The notes under the pieces are model-generated. The model did no database searches. It had not been told where the DNA came from and saw nothing but the letters and a program-made list of their open reading frames with translations. From the NCBI GenBank assembly GCA_965202915.1, contig OZ241847.1:434001-498000 (forward strand): 64,000 bases of DNA, in the 5' to 3' direction. Position numbers and translations under genes: made by a program. Below are positions 26,101-35,538 of this stretch, in pieces. This DNA comes from G965202915 sp965202915. GTDB lineage: Bacteria; Pseudomonadota; Gammaproteobacteria; Eutrophobiales; Eutrophobiaceae. Position 1 is the stretch's first letter. Each line of letters opens with the position of its first letter.

Positions 26101-27183
26101 CTAGCAAACCAAGAAATTACCCATTATCCGGACCAGTTTAGTCTGATCGTAATTTGCGGTCACAATAGCCTCACCGATCCGTTTCAGCAATATCAGGTGT
26201 ATTTTTCCATCCTTGGTCTTTTTATCCACAGCCATCAATTCCAACAGGCGTTCGGCGGTGACGCCGCTCGGCAACCGCACCGGCAGTCCGGTTCGTTCAA
26301 GCATCCGCCTGATTCTATCAACGTCTTGCATAGTCAGCCAGCCGGATGCTCGTGATAATTCCGCCGCTATTAACATACCGCACGCCACTGCTTCTCCGTG
26401 TAACCAGTGTTTATATTCAAGTGCGGTTTCTATCGCGTGTCCGAATGTATGGCCAAAATTAAGAATTGCCCGCAGGCCCGCTTCACGTTCATCTTTTTCC
26501 ACTATTTGCACCTTGTTGGCACATGAGCATTCTATTGCATATGCCAGCGCATCATGGTCGCGATTGAGCAAGGTTTCAATATTGTCATCAAGCCAATCGA
26601 GAAATTTGCGATCCTTAATCAACCCGTATTTTATTATCTCGGCCATGCCCGCGACAAATTCTCGCTCCGGCAAGCTCTTTAAAACGCTCGTATCCGCGAT
26701 CACCGCCACGGGCTGATGAAATGCGCCGATCATATTTTTTCCCAAGGGGTGATTAACGGCCGTCTTGCCGCCAACCGATGCGTCAACCTGTGCCAATAAT
26801 GTTGTCGGCACTTGAATAAAATCGATACCGCGTTGATAACAGGCGGCGGCAAACCCGGTTATATCGCCGATCACGCCGCCACCCAATGCCACCAGGCAAC
26901 AATTCCTATTGAATTTATTCTCAAGCAGACCGGTAATAATCCGTTCCAGGTACGCGATGGATTTGTATTGTTCGCCATCGGGTAAAATAATCCGCTTAAC
27001 GATATGATCAACATAATGTCGCACGATATTATCCAGATACATCGGTGCGACGGTTTCATTTGAAACCAGCATGATCTGTCTGCCATGGACGTGTCGCTGA
27101 AATATATCCGCCGAGTTGATGACGTCATCACCCACGTAAATAGGGTAACTTCGCTTGTCGAAGTTGGCCATGATGACGTTCAT
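26101..27183 (-). CDS. aroB: 3-dehydroquinate synthase
   Basis: AroB converts DAHP to 3-dehydroquinate in the shikimate pathway, using NAD and a divalent metal. The 360-residue product has DGEQYKSIAYLERIITGLLE and LVALGGGVIGDITGFAAACY (NAD-binding), IQVPTTLLAQVDASVGGKTA, and the metal ligands in ILNFGHTFGHAIETALEY and WLHGEAVACGM. The start ATG overlaps the end of aroK by 4 bases, so translation is coupled. Length is normal. Confidence 0.96.
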   Translation of the reverse strand: MNVIMANFDKRSYPIYVGDDVINSADIFQRHVHGRQIMLVSNETVAPMYLDNIVRHYVDHIVKRIILPDGEQYKSIAYLERIITGLLENKFNRNCCLVALGGGVIGDITGFAAACYQRGIDFIQVPTTLLAQVDASVGGKTAVNHPLGKNMIGAFHQPVAVIADTSVLKSLPEREFVAGMAEIIKYGLIKDRKFLDWLDDNIETLLNRDHDALAYAIECSCANKVQIVEKDEREAGLRAILNFGHTFGHAIETALEYKHWLHGEAVACGMLIAAELSRASGWLTMQDVDRIRRMLERTGLPVRLPSGVTAERLLELMAVDKKTKDGKIHLILLKRIGEAIVTANYDQTKLVRIMGNFLVC

Positions 27184-27701
27184 TTATCGATACAGTGCCG
27201 GTATAGGGTATCCACAACGCGAGTAATGCCAAGTTGATCTGTTTCGACTATCAAGTCCGCAATTTCCCGGTACAAAGGTTCTCTTTGCTTGAGTATTTTT
27301 TTGATCGTGGCTTGGGGGTCGGCCGACTGTAAAAAAGGCCGCGTTTTGTCCTTGATCGTCCTTAACATCAATTTCTCGGGTACTGATTTCAGATAGACGA
27401 CATAACCGTTTTCTGTTAATTGTTGACGATTCTTCTTATCCAAAACGACCCCGCCGCCCGTTGCCAGTACAATCGGTTTTTTTTTAACCAGAGTGGCAAT
27501 CATCCGACATTCACGTTTTCGGAACCCTTTTTCCCCTTCCAGCTCGAAGATAAGAGGAATACTTGCCCCGGTCGATGCCTCAATTTCCGCGTCGCTATCA
27601 TAAAATTGTCTGGATAATCTGTGAGCAAGTCGTTTGCCCACGGTGGTTTTGCCCGCGCCCATGGGGCCGATAAGAAATATATTGGAGGTATTTAATTGCA
27701 C
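27180..27701 (-). CDS. aroK: Shikimate kinase
   Basis: AroK phosphorylates shikimate at the 3-hydroxyl. The 173-residue protein starts with GTG at 27701 and has the Walker A motif IFLIGPMGAGKTTVGKRLAH, the DSDAEIE shikimate/Mg site, the FRKRECRM segment, ATGGGVVLD and the lid Arg in KDKTRPFL. It precedes aroB with overlap and follows pilQ, separated from it by a strong terminator, an order common in gammaproteobacteria. Confidence 0.95.
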   Translation of the reverse strand: MQLNTSNIFLIGPMGAGKTTVGKRLAHRLSRQFYDSDAEIEASTGASIPLIFELEGEKGFRKRECRMIATLVKKKPIVLATGGGVVLDKKNRQQLTENGYVVYLKSVPEKLMLRTIKDKTRPFLQSADPQATIKKILKQREPLYREIADLIVETDQLGITRVVDTLYRHCIDK

Positions 27702-27742
27702 ATATTGAATAATACCAGTCCAAGCTGATAACAGGGAGTAAT

Positions 27743-27780
27743 AAAAAAACAGATGCGGCCTGTGATATCAGGCCGCATCT
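27743..27780 (-). terminator. Rho-independent terminator after pilQ
   Basis: AGATGCGGCCTG and its exact complement form a 12-bp stem around a 6-base loop (27751-27780). On the minus strand it is followed by a run of T (27749-27743). It lies between the pilQ stop and the aroK start, so it ends the pilMNOPQ transcript and implies a separate aroK-aroB-dgt transcript or partial read-through. Confidence 0.85.
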
Positions 27781-27805
27781 TTAAAAAACGTCCTTGAGAT
27801 GAGTC

Positions 27806-29884
27806 CTACGTCGTCAGTCCATCCTTCAGGATTTTTGGCGTAACAAAAATCAACAGCTCCGCCTTCTCCACGTTATCGCTTTTATTCTTGAACAGGAAAC
27901 CCAGATAGGGTATCTCACTGAAGAAGGGTACGCGAGTAAGGGCTTTGGTTTCCTCTTTGGTATAAACGCCGCCCAGCACCACCGTCTCACCGTTACTGAC
28001 CAACACCTGTGTCGATACAACTCGGGTATTGATTGGTGGGACCCCCAATACCTCGGGGGAACCTCTTGTATTCTGAGTCACTTGCAGATCCATGAGTACT
28101 TGATCATCGGGTGTGATTTGTGGGGTAACGCGCAAACTCAAGGTCGCATTCTGAAATGAAACCGAGGTTGCACCACTGGAGGTGGCCTCCTGATATGGGA
28201 TCTGTATACCCGATTCAATCAGCGCCTCATGCTGATTTGAGGTAATAACACGCGGGCTGGCAATATTCTCAACCCGCTCTTCGGCTATCAACGCGGATAA
28301 TTCGAGTTGTAGTAGATATGATCCGATTTTGCCGATAGCCAAACCAAGATTTGCGACACCGGCCTCTGTGACCGGCAAGTCAACGATCAGCCCCTCATTC
28401 CCATCCACATTAAATGCGGTGCCTTGCTCTGCTGTACCGCCGGGTCGTCTTCCTCCTATGAGCACCCCCGGGCTTCCGCCGGCCTCACGGCTAAGACCTC
28501 CACCTTCATCTCCACCTTTACTATTGATACTATACCCAAACCGCACTCCGATCTCTTTCATCACGTCCTCATCCACGTTCACGATTCGGGATTCGATCAA
28601 AACCTGTTTGATCGGAATGTCCAACTGTGTCACCAGACCCCTGATTGCTTCCAGGCTGGTGGCAATATCCTGAATAATTAATGTATTAGTTCTTTCATCA
28701 ATCGCAACCGTGCCACGCTCGGATAATAAATTCGTCTCCTCCGCCTGGATCAGGGTGGCCATCTCCGGCGCATCGGCATAATTAATTTGTACAAATTCGG
28801 TGCGTAGCGGAGCAAGTTCTTCTATTTGTCTTTCCGCCTCCAGTTCCAATCTTTCACGAGCGGCGAGCTCTTCCTGAGGCGCGATCAACAAGACGTTACC
28901 GTTCTGTCGCTGGCCCAGTCCTCTGGCGGTAAGAATGATATCCAGAGCCTGGTCCCAGGGAACATTTTTAAGACGCAAGGTCACGTTGCCGCCCACGGTG
29001 TCACTGGTGACCAGGTTAAAGCCGATGAAGTCGGCAATCAACTGTAATACCGCGCGTACCTCGATATCCTGGAAATTCAACGACAGCCGTTCGCCGGTAT
29101 AACCAAATCGTTCCTTTTTTTGCTTTTCAAGGTCGGCTTTGGTTAATGGCTTGAATTCAATGGTATAAAGATCATCCGCTTGATATGCCAGGTGATCGTA
29201 CTCCTCGGTTAACGTAGAGATCATCATGCGAACATTATTGCCACTGGCAGATGTATTGATATATTGTACCGGGGTGGCAAAATCGGTGACGTCAAGGTTT
29301 CTATCCAGTTCACCGGGTAATTGTGTATCAATAAAGTCCACCACCACCTGTCCGCCTTCATAACCCAGATTAACCCCGGTTGTTGCATCCGACAAACGCA
29401 CGGTGATCTTGCCTTCACCCGCATCGCCGCGGCGAAAATCAATATCCTTTATGGTACTGCTTACACCGGTTGGGGTAACGGCAATCTCAGGGGAGGAAAA
29501 CAGGGTGAGTAGCACGCTGCTGTCCTGTAACTCCACCTCATATAGAACCGACTGCACCAGATTCAATACCACGCGTGTCCTGCCGGACGCTTCCACCGCG
29601 GTTATGCTGTGTGCCGCACCTATGCCTATGGATTGATTTTTTTCGGCGAGGTTTAAGGTCACATTGGGCAAATCAAGGGCAATGCGCGCGGGGTTATCTA
29701 TCGCGAAATTCAATGGTTCGGCCGATAATGGTTCAGAAAAATTCAGTGTTATCTGAACTCGGTTACCGGACACCCCGGCAAAACTAATATCATCCAGGGA
29801 AACGGCATATGCGGTGACGGCAAACATTGACGAAAGGATCGAGATGATCCCGATATATATTACCCTGTGTATCATATTTTTCAT
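27806..29884 (-). CDS. pilQ: Type IV pilus secretin PilQ
   Basis: PilQ forms the outer-membrane channel for type IV pili. The ATG at 29884 gives 692 residues and a signal peptide (MKNMIHRVIYIGIISILSSM, with FAVTAYA before cleavage). An AMIN domain follows (about residues 30-230, VSLDDISFAGVSGNRVQITL), then STN/secretin N-domains (LSLNFQDIEVRAVLQLIADF, VDIREV-like RTNTLIIQDIATSLEAI) and the secretin core (VLIESRIVNVDEDVMKEIGV, NGETVVLGGVYTKEETKALT, VPFFSEIPYLGFLFKNKSDN). The longer frame to 29932 is less likely because it delays the signal peptide. Last gene of pilMNOPQ. Confidence 0.95.
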   Translation of the reverse strand: MKNMIHRVIYIGIISILSSMFAVTAYAVSLDDISFAGVSGNRVQITLNFSEPLSAEPLNFAIDNPARIALDLPNVTLNLAEKNQSIGIGAAHSITAVEASGRTRVVLNLVQSVLYEVELQDSSVLLTLFSSPEIAVTPTGVSSTIKDIDFRRGDAGEGKITVRLSDATTGVNLGYEGGQVVVDFIDTQLPGELDRNLDVTDFATPVQYINTSASGNNVRMMISTLTEEYDHLAYQADDLYTIEFKPLTKADLEKQKKERFGYTGERLSLNFQDIEVRAVLQLIADFIGFNLVTSDTVGGNVTLRLKNVPWDQALDIILTARGLGQRQNGNVLLIAPQEELAARERLELEAERQIEELAPLRTEFVQINYADAPEMATLIQAEETNLLSERGTVAIDERTNTLIIQDIATSLEAIRGLVTQLDIPIKQVLIESRIVNVDEDVMKEIGVRFGYSINSKGGDEGGGLSREAGGSPGVLIGGRRPGGTAEQGTAFNVDGNEGLIVDLPVTEAGVANLGLAIGKIGSYLLQLELSALIAEERVENIASPRVITSNQHEALIESGIQIPYQEATSSGATSVSFQNATLSLRVTPQITPDDQVLMDLQVTQNTRGSPEVLGVPPINTRVVSTQVLVSNGETVVLGGVYTKEETKALTRVPFFSEIPYLGFLFKNKSDNVEKAELLIFVTPKILKDGLTT

Positions 29885-29955
29885 AGTTTCATAACCTTTT
29901 AGGAAATGTGTATTTGCGTCGAGAGCATTCATAATTCATATACCTCGCTGTATTT

Positions 29956-30528
29956 TTATTGCAATTCCTCCAGGGCCAGGCTTGCTTCACGCTCCTCCCA
30001 TCTGCCCTGACTATTTTGAACGATTTCTCTGAGCTCGATCCGGTCTTCAAAAATATTGGTGATCTTGCCAATGTTCACGCCCAAATAATTTCCAGCCTTA
30101 ACCCTGTGTACCGTTTTATCCGGGTCTAACACAATCCCCCAATATTCTTCCGCGTCTTGGAGCGTGCCAACCATCCTTAAGCTATCAAGTTCAAACTGTT
30201 CCAACTCTTCACGATTGCGATTCTTTATTTCTCTTTCCATTTCGGCGGTTAAACCCGAGCCCGCGGATTCTCCGGCAACGTCCTCCGGTGCCTTTGCGAA
30301 AAGAGATCGGAACGGATCTTTCGCGTTTTCCAAACCGGATTCATAGGTATAAGCCTCATACGGGGTAATTTCTGGCAAGGGTTCAATGCGTCCGCCCGGT
30401 GTTGCCATAATTGCGGATATTTGAGTTTCGAGATCGCTAATATCATGGGAAACACAGGCCTGCAAACCCAAACTGCAAACGCTTGATAAAATAAGTTTGA
30501 CTGCCTGTTTTTTATTCAATTTATTCAT
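29956..30528 (-). CDS. pilP: Type IV pilus assembly lipoprotein PilP
   Basis: PilP is an inner-membrane lipoprotein that links PilNO to the secretin PilQ. The ATG at 30528 gives 190 residues with a lipobox (SSVCSLGLQACVS; Cys about residue 25). The C-terminal beta domain is recognisable in ELEQFELDSLRMVGTLQDAE and VHRVKAGNYLGVNIGKITNI. A longer frame to 30591 overlaps pilO and is rejected. It sits between pilO and pilQ as expected. Confidence 0.92.
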   Translation of the reverse strand: MNKLNKKQAVKLILSSVCSLGLQACVSHDISDLETQISAIMATPGGRIEPLPEITPYEAYTYESGLENAKDPFRSLFAKAPEDVAGESAGSGLTAEMEREIKNRNREELEQFELDSLRMVGTLQDAEEYWGIVLDPDKTVHRVKAGNYLGVNIGKITNIFEDRIELREIVQNSQGRWEEREASLALEELQ

Positions 30529-30532
30529 AATA

Positions 30533-31138
30533 TTATTCGGCGTCAGTTTCCAATTCGGCGTCGGATTCCGATGCACGGTACGTTTTAGCAATCGCCTGCA
30601 TTGTTAAGACGTCATCTTTATTCTTACTTATATCTATGTCATGGGTGGTAACGATACGCGGTAACGTGGCCAGGCCGCTTACAAATTCACCAAATTCGTG
30701 GTATCGGCCCTGTACCTCTATCTCAATGGGAAGTTCGGCGTAAAATTCGGCGGGCACCTCTGCTTTGGGTTTAAACAGATTAAACTCAAGGCCGGCGGAC
30801 AAACCGGTCTGTGATATATCAACGAGTAAACCGGCCACCTCGGTTTTATCCGGCAGTTGTCTCACCATATCACCAAAGGACTGTTCTATTTCCCGCATTT
30901 GTTCCTGCAACGCCTTCAGGTTGGCCGCTTTCCTTTGCTTTAGTTTCAATGCCTCAATTTGTTCCGCTTCTGTTTTTTGCAGCACTGCAAGCTGTTCACG
31001 TTGCTTGGTAATGTCCAGTTTCCAACCGGCATAGAGTATTCCGAGCACGATAATGATAAAGAGCGCCAGTTTTATCGGTAACGGCCAGGCCCCGGGATTA
31101 TTTGGGTCTAAATTATTAATGGATTCTATAATGTTCAT
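30533..31138 (-). CDS. pilO: Type IV pilus inner-membrane protein PilO
   Basis: PilO is a bitopic alignment-complex protein. The 201-residue product has one N-terminal membrane helix (KLALFIIIVLGILYAGWKLD, about 23-42), a coiled coil (EQLAVLQKTEAEQIEALKLK, about 48-90) and a ferredoxin-like periplasmic domain (ELPIEIEVQGRYHEFGEFVS). It overlaps pilN by 4 bases, so translation is coupled. Forms heterodimers with PilN. Confidence 0.93.
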   Translation of the reverse strand: MNIIESINNLDPNNPGAWPLPIKLALFIIIVLGILYAGWKLDITKQREQLAVLQKTEAEQIEALKLKQRKAANLKALQEQMREIEQSFGDMVRQLPDKTEVAGLLVDISQTGLSAGLEFNLFKPKAEVPAEFYAELPIEIEVQGRYHEFGEFVSGLATLPRIVTTHDIDISKNKDDVLTMQAIAKTYRASESDAELETDAE

Positions 31139-31710
31139 TGTTCCTCCTCCACGTTGGGAAGGACCTGTTTGAAGCTGAGCGTGAACTCGCTGAGACTGGC
31201 GTCGGCCTGAGCGGCTTTCTTGCCTTTATCCGCCTGGATGATCTGCAGATTAGGCTCATCGATCCATTCGGAGCTGTTGATATTTCTCATAAATGAAGAG
31301 ACCCTGGCATTGGATTGTGCAACTCCGGTAATTGAAACTTTATTTTTACTTTGTTTTATGCTGCTAAGACTTACGCCCTCAGGCAGGCTTGTTACAATCT
31401 CATCAAATAATCTTACAATTAATGGCCTGTTTCCCTGTAAGTTTTCAATAGCACGCATTCTTGCCAACAGACGTTCTTTCTCCTCTTCGAGTTTTTTTAC
31501 TGCCTCGATTTTTTTATCCAGTACTTCGATCTGTGTTTCAATATAAGTATTCCTGGCATCCTGGGCACTGATTAACTGGGTATGGTAGAAATGTCCTATG
31601 CCCCAGAGTACGCCACCGATTGCGCTAACAATAACCAGCGTTATTATAAATTCGACCTGTTGTTCTTTACGCCGCTCTTCGCGCCATGGAAGTAAGTTAA
31701 TATGAGGCAT
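31135..31710 (-). CDS. pilN: Type IV pilus assembly protein PilN
   Basis: PilN binds the actin-like PilM by its conserved N-terminal INLLPWREERRKE motif, which is present here at residues 4-16. One membrane helix follows (IITLVIVSAIGGVLWGIGHF), then a coiled coil (TQIEVLDKKIEAVKKLEEEK) and a periplasmic domain with ISITGVAQSN-like sequence. The ATG overlaps the pilM stop (TAATG). The 191-residue length is normal. Confidence 0.94.
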   Translation of the reverse strand: MPHINLLPWREERRKEQQVEFIITLVIVSAIGGVLWGIGHFYHTQLISAQDARNTYIETQIEVLDKKIEAVKKLEEEKERLLARMRAIENLQGNRPLIVRLFDEIVTSLPEGVSLSSIKQSKNKVSITGVAQSNARVSSFMRNINSSEWIDEPNLQIIQADKGKKAAQADASLSEFTLSFKQVLPNVEEEQ

Positions 31711-32771
31711 TACTCAAAGCTCCTAAGTGCTAACCCACATGAAATCATCATTGCCGGGGCATCTTTGCTCAACGAGTTGGCTGCCACTCTTGACGCAATC
31801 GACATATTGGCGAATGGATTCGCCACCGTCGTATGGACCCCAACTTTCTCTTCAACCATTTCCGCTATGCCGGGAATCGACGAACAACCTCCCGCTAAAA
31901 TCAGATGATCTATCTGTCCCAACGCACTGGACGACAGGAAAAACTGTTGCGCGCGACTTATTTGTTGGGCCATTGCCTCCTTGAAAGGCCCAAGCACCTC
32001 AGGCTCATAGTTATCGGGCAACCCCCCTTGTTTTTTGGCGAGACCCGCTTCTTCATAAGAGAGTCCGTAACGGCGTTGAATATCCTCGGTTAATTGCGCA
32101 CCGCCAAAGGTCTGCTCACGGGAATAAATCGTTTTGAGGTTTTCCATCACACTAAATATGGTAAGCGTGGAGCCCACGTCCACAACCGCGATCACCTGAT
32201 TCTCGCTGCCAATAAATTGTTCCCTGGCCATCATGTTGACCGCATTTTCAACGGCGAAGGCCTCCACGTCTACGATTTTGGCAGTGAGGCCGGCGAGATC
32301 CATTGCGGCCACCCGGTTATCAATATTTTCAGACCGGGAAGCGGCCAACAATACGTCCACCTGATCGGGATTATCTTTTGATTCCCCCATCACTTCAAAA
32401 TCCATCGCCACTTCTTCCAATTGGAATGGGATATATTGATCCGCCTCCAATTGAATCTGATTTTCCATATCACCGTCAGATAATCCATGCGGCATGTTAA
32501 TAACCTTGGTGATCACCGATGAACCGGCCACTGCAACTGCAACTTGTTTAGTTTTTGAACCGGATTTTTTAACCGCCCGTCTGATCGATTCGGCGACCGC
32601 TTCGATATCCTGTATCCCCTTTTCGGTAACGGCATCGCTACGCAAAGGCTCAACGGCATAACTTTCCACTCGGTGTTTGCTACCGCGACGGTCAAGTTCA
32701 AGTAACTTTACTGCGGTTGCACTGATATCGATTCCCAGCAGCTTGGTCGTTTTTTTCTTAAATAAAAACAC
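31710..32771 (-). CDS. pilM: Type IV pilus ATPase-like protein PilM
   Basis: PilM is a cytoplasmic actin/FtsA-like protein that binds PilN. The 353-residue product starts with GTG at 32771, with AAGGA 8 bases upstream. It has the actin-like phosphate loops (LLGIDISATAVKLLELDRRG, VIAVVDVGSTLTIFSVMENL) and the C-terminal LILAGGCSSIPGIAEMVEEK. First gene of the pilMNOPQ operon, divergent from mrcA. Confidence 0.94.
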   Translation of the reverse strand: MFLFKKKTTKLLGIDISATAVKLLELDRRGSKHRVESYAVEPLRSDAVTEKGIQDIEAVAESIRRAVKKSGSKTKQVAVAVAGSSVITKVINMPHGLSDGDMENQIQLEADQYIPFQLEEVAMDFEVMGESKDNPDQVDVLLAASRSENIDNRVAAMDLAGLTAKIVDVEAFAVENAVNMMAREQFIGSENQVIAVVDVGSTLTIFSVMENLKTIYSREQTFGGAQLTEDIQRRYGLSYEEAGLAKKQGGLPDNYEPEVLGPFKEAMAQQISRAQQFFLSSSALGQIDHLILAGGCSSIPGIAEMVEEKVGVHTTVANPFANMSIASRVAANSLSKDAPAMMISCGLALRSFE

Positions 32772-32821
32772 AAAATTTTCCTTTTAGTATGAGGCTTTAT
32801 ACATTATATATATAATATCAC

Positions 32822-32850
32822 ATTAACTACTGATCTGTAACTATAGTCAA
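32822..32850 (-). promoter_or_regulatory. Candidate promoter for pilMNOPQ
   Basis: On the minus strand TTGACT (32845-32850) and GTTAAT (32822-32827) are 17 bases apart, in the very AT-rich 190-base gap between pilM and mrcA. The -10 match is only moderate, and a second TA-rich box lies about 20 bases closer to pilM. Confidence 0.4.
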
Positions 32851-32904
32851 CAAAAAAAAAAAAACAAGTAATTTTTACAATTTATTAAGCAAATCCCGGT
32901 ATAT

Positions 32905-32933
32905 TTGCAATTATCTATAAAAAACAATATATA
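32905..32933 (+). promoter_or_regulatory. Candidate promoter for mrcA
   Basis: TTGCAA (32905-32910) and TATATA (32928-32933) are separated by 17 bases, 29 bases before the mrcA ATG. It faces away from the pilM promoter candidate, giving a divergent pair. Confidence 0.5.
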
Positions 32934-32961
32934 TTGATCGATCTGATAGAATAGCCACAAT

Positions 32962-35418
32962 ATGTTGCGTTTCGTATTCAATTTGCTTTTGATTGTTCTG
33001 ATAATTTGCATTATTTCCGTGGCAATAATTGCCTGGTACGTGGTCCCCGGACTGCCGGATATCGACACTCTTAAAGACGTAAAGATGCAGGTGCCGTTGC
33101 GCGTTTACAGCAGTCAAGGCGCATTAATATCCGAATTTGGTGAAAAACGCCGCGCCCCGGTGGCTATCGATCAGGTGCCGGATAAACTGATAAAGGCCTT
33201 TATTGCCGCCGAAGATGATCGCTTTTATAGCCATCCGGGGGTGGATTGGCAGGCCATGATCAGGGCGGTTTATTCTCTGATCAAAACACGCACCAAGAAG
33301 CAGGGCGCCAGCACCATTACCATGCAGGTCGCGCGTAATTTTTTTCTATCCAGAGAAAAAACGTATGCCCGTAAACTAAATGAGGTATTTCTTGCGCTCA
33401 AGATTGAACGTGAATTAAGCAAGCAAGAAATACTTGAGCTGTATCTGAATAAAATTTATTTCGGTCAGCGGGCATACGGTATCTCGGCGGCGGCGCAAGT
33501 ATATTACAGTGCCGGGATCGATGAACTTACGCTGGCACAAGCCGCGATGATCGCCGGTCTGCCCACGGCACCGTCAAAAAATAATCCCGTTACTGATGCA
33601 AAAAGGGCCTTGGACAGGAGAAATTATGTATTAAGAAGGATGCGGGAACAGAATTTCATAGATGAAAATGAGTATCAACACGCCAAGGTGCAACCGATCA
33701 CGGCATCGTTATACAAACCGGCCACGGATATAGAAGCCCCTTACGTCGCGGAAATGGTGAGAGCGGACCTGCTTGAGCGTTTTGGGGAAGAGGTTTATAC
33801 CCAGGGTCTGATAGTCAGAACCACGATAATCGATAACAGCCAAATCGCCGCCAATCTTGCGCTGAGGAAAGCGCTGATTGATTATGATCAACGTCATGGT
33901 TACAGGGGGGCGGAACAGCGCTTCGATATCGACGTGCACACCCGGACCGAGGCCGATTTCAGCAAACTACTTGATGCCTTTCCGATGCTGGGCAATTTGA
34001 TTCCGGCCGTTATTATTGAAGTCGGCACAAAATCGGCGACCGCGTTTATTCACGGCATAGGAAGAGTGGCAATTAACTGGAATGGACTGCAATGGGCAAG
34101 ACCTTATATTACCGAAAACCGGCGCGGCCCGGCGCCCAGGACCGCCGGTGAAATTCTGCAAATTGGTGATATTGTGCGATTACGGGAATCGGTGGAAGGA
34201 GAATGGCAGCTATCACAAATACCGGCGGTAGAGGGCGGGCTTGTTTCGATGAACCCGGACAACGGCGCCACCCTGGCTTTAGTCGGCGGTTTTGATTTTT
34301 TGCGCAGTAAATTCAACCGCGTTACCCAGGCGCAACGCCAGCCCGGTTCCAGTTTCAAACCCTTTATCTATTCGGCTTCACTGCGGGCCGGGAAAACGGC
34401 GGCGTCCATTATCAATGATGCGCCCGTGGTCTTCGCTGATCCGGGATCAGGGAATGAATGGAGGCCGAAAAATTACAGTAGAAAAAGCTATGGTCCGACC
34501 CGGTTTCGCGAAGCCTTGGTCAAATCTCGTAACCTGGTTTCAGTCAGATTATTAGACGAAATAGGGTTGCCATTTGCTCTCGATCATATTGCCCGTTTCG
34601 GTTTCGATACCTCACGGCTACCGGCCAATCTTTCCCTGGCTCTTGGTAGCGGTGAACTGACGCCCTGGGAACTGATTCGCGGATATTGTGTATTTGCCAA
34701 TAATGGTTATTTAATCGATCCGCATTTAATAGAGACGATCAGCACCTATGACGGTACGCAGTTATTTCAGGCCACGCCTAAAACCGTATGCAGAGAATGT
34801 ACATACCAATCAGTCGATGAATCCGAACATACACTACAAACAACGCCGGCGAGTGATCAGGCACTGACTTCGGAGGTCACCGAGATGAATAATGAATTCG
34901 TCGGGCCAAAACAAAATATTGCCCCCATGGTTGTCGACCCCAGAAATATCCATATTATGAATTCGATAATGCGAGACGTGATAAGGCACGGTACGGGCAG
35001 AAAAGCGTTGTCGTTAAACAGAAATGATCTGGCCGGCAAAACAGGCACGACCAACAATCAACATGATGCCTGGTTCGCCGGCTTCAATCGCAATATCGCC
35101 ACTATTGCCTGGGTTGGATTTGATCAGTTTCGACCCCTGGGTAGCCGCGAAACCGGCTCTCGTGCGGCCTTGCCCATGTGGATAGAATATATGAAGCCGG
35201 TATTGGCCGGCATGCCGGAATCGATCATCGCCAGACCCACGGGGTTGACCAACATCAAAATTGATTCGCACAGCGGTCAGCGTGCCTCAGTATCTGATCC
35301 GGATGCAATCTTTGAGATCTTCAGAACAGAAAATATTCCCCCCGAACAAATTGATCAGCCTGGCGGCGATCTGTATCTGGATGACTTTGTCAACGAAATA
35401 CCGGAACAATTGTTTTAG
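32962..35418 (+). CDS. mrcA: Penicillin-binding protein 1A
   Basis: PBP1A polymerises and cross-links peptidoglycan on the periplasmic side. The 818-residue protein has an N-terminal membrane anchor (FNLLLIVLIICIISVAIIAW), a GT51 glycosyltransferase domain (AAEDDRFYSHPGVDWQAMIR with catalytic Glu, GASTITMQVARNFFLSREKT, KQEILELYLNKIYFGQRAYG), an OB-like insertion (about 315-420) and a transpeptidase with QPGSSFKPFIYSA (Ser-x-x-Lys), SRNLVSV and AGKTGTTNNQHDAWFAG. Divergent from the pil operon, as in many gammaproteobacteria. Ends with TAG. Confidence 0.96.
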   Translation: MLRFVFNLLLIVLIICIISVAIIAWYVVPGLPDIDTLKDVKMQVPLRVYSSQGALISEFGEKRRAPVAIDQVPDKLIKAFIAAEDDRFYSHPGVDWQAMIRAVYSLIKTRTKKQGASTITMQVARNFFLSREKTYARKLNEVFLALKIERELSKQEILELYLNKIYFGQRAYGISAAAQVYYSAGIDELTLAQAAMIAGLPTAPSKNNPVTDAKRALDRRNYVLRRMREQNFIDENEYQHAKVQPITASLYKPATDIEAPYVAEMVRADLLERFGEEVYTQGLIVRTTIIDNSQIAANLALRKALIDYDQRHGYRGAEQRFDIDVHTRTEADFSKLLDAFPMLGNLIPAVIIEVGTKSATAFIHGIGRVAINWNGLQWARPYITENRRGPAPRTAGEILQIGDIVRLRESVEGEWQLSQIPAVEGGLVSMNPDNGATLALVGGFDFLRSKFNRVTQAQRQPGSSFKPFIYSASLRAGKTAASIINDAPVVFADPGSGNEWRPKNYSRKSYGPTRFREALVKSRNLVSVRLLDEIGLPFALDHIARFGFDTSRLPANLSLALGSGELTPWELIRGYCVFANNGYLIDPHLIETISTYDGTQLFQATPKTVCRECTYQSVDESEHTLQTTPASDQALTSEVTEMNNEFVGPKQNIAPMVVDPRNIHIMNSIMRDVIRHGTGRKALSLNRNDLAGKTGTTNNQHDAWFAGFNRNIATIAWVGFDQFRPLGSRETGSRAALPMWIEYMKPVLAGMPESIIARPTGLTNIKIDSHSGQRASVSDPDAIFEIFRTENIPPEQIDQPGGDLYLDDFVNEIPEQLF

Positions 35419-35436
35419 GCGATCACACCGGGTCGA

Positions 35437-35477
35437 TGCAATGACGGCACTATTCGGTGCCGCCGCCTGGCATTGCA
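35437..35477. other. Nested hairpin between mrcA and priA
   Basis: TGCAATG and CATTGCA form a 7-bp outer stem. Inside it CGGCAC and GTGCCG form a second stem. No T-run follows, so it is not a standard terminator. It may be an mRNA-stabilising structure or chance. Confidence 0.35.
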
Positions 35478-35538
35478 TTGTAGCGTCTCGTTTAGGGCGG
35501 GTACTGATTAACTATTTCATTCCCATCTCAAATTCAAT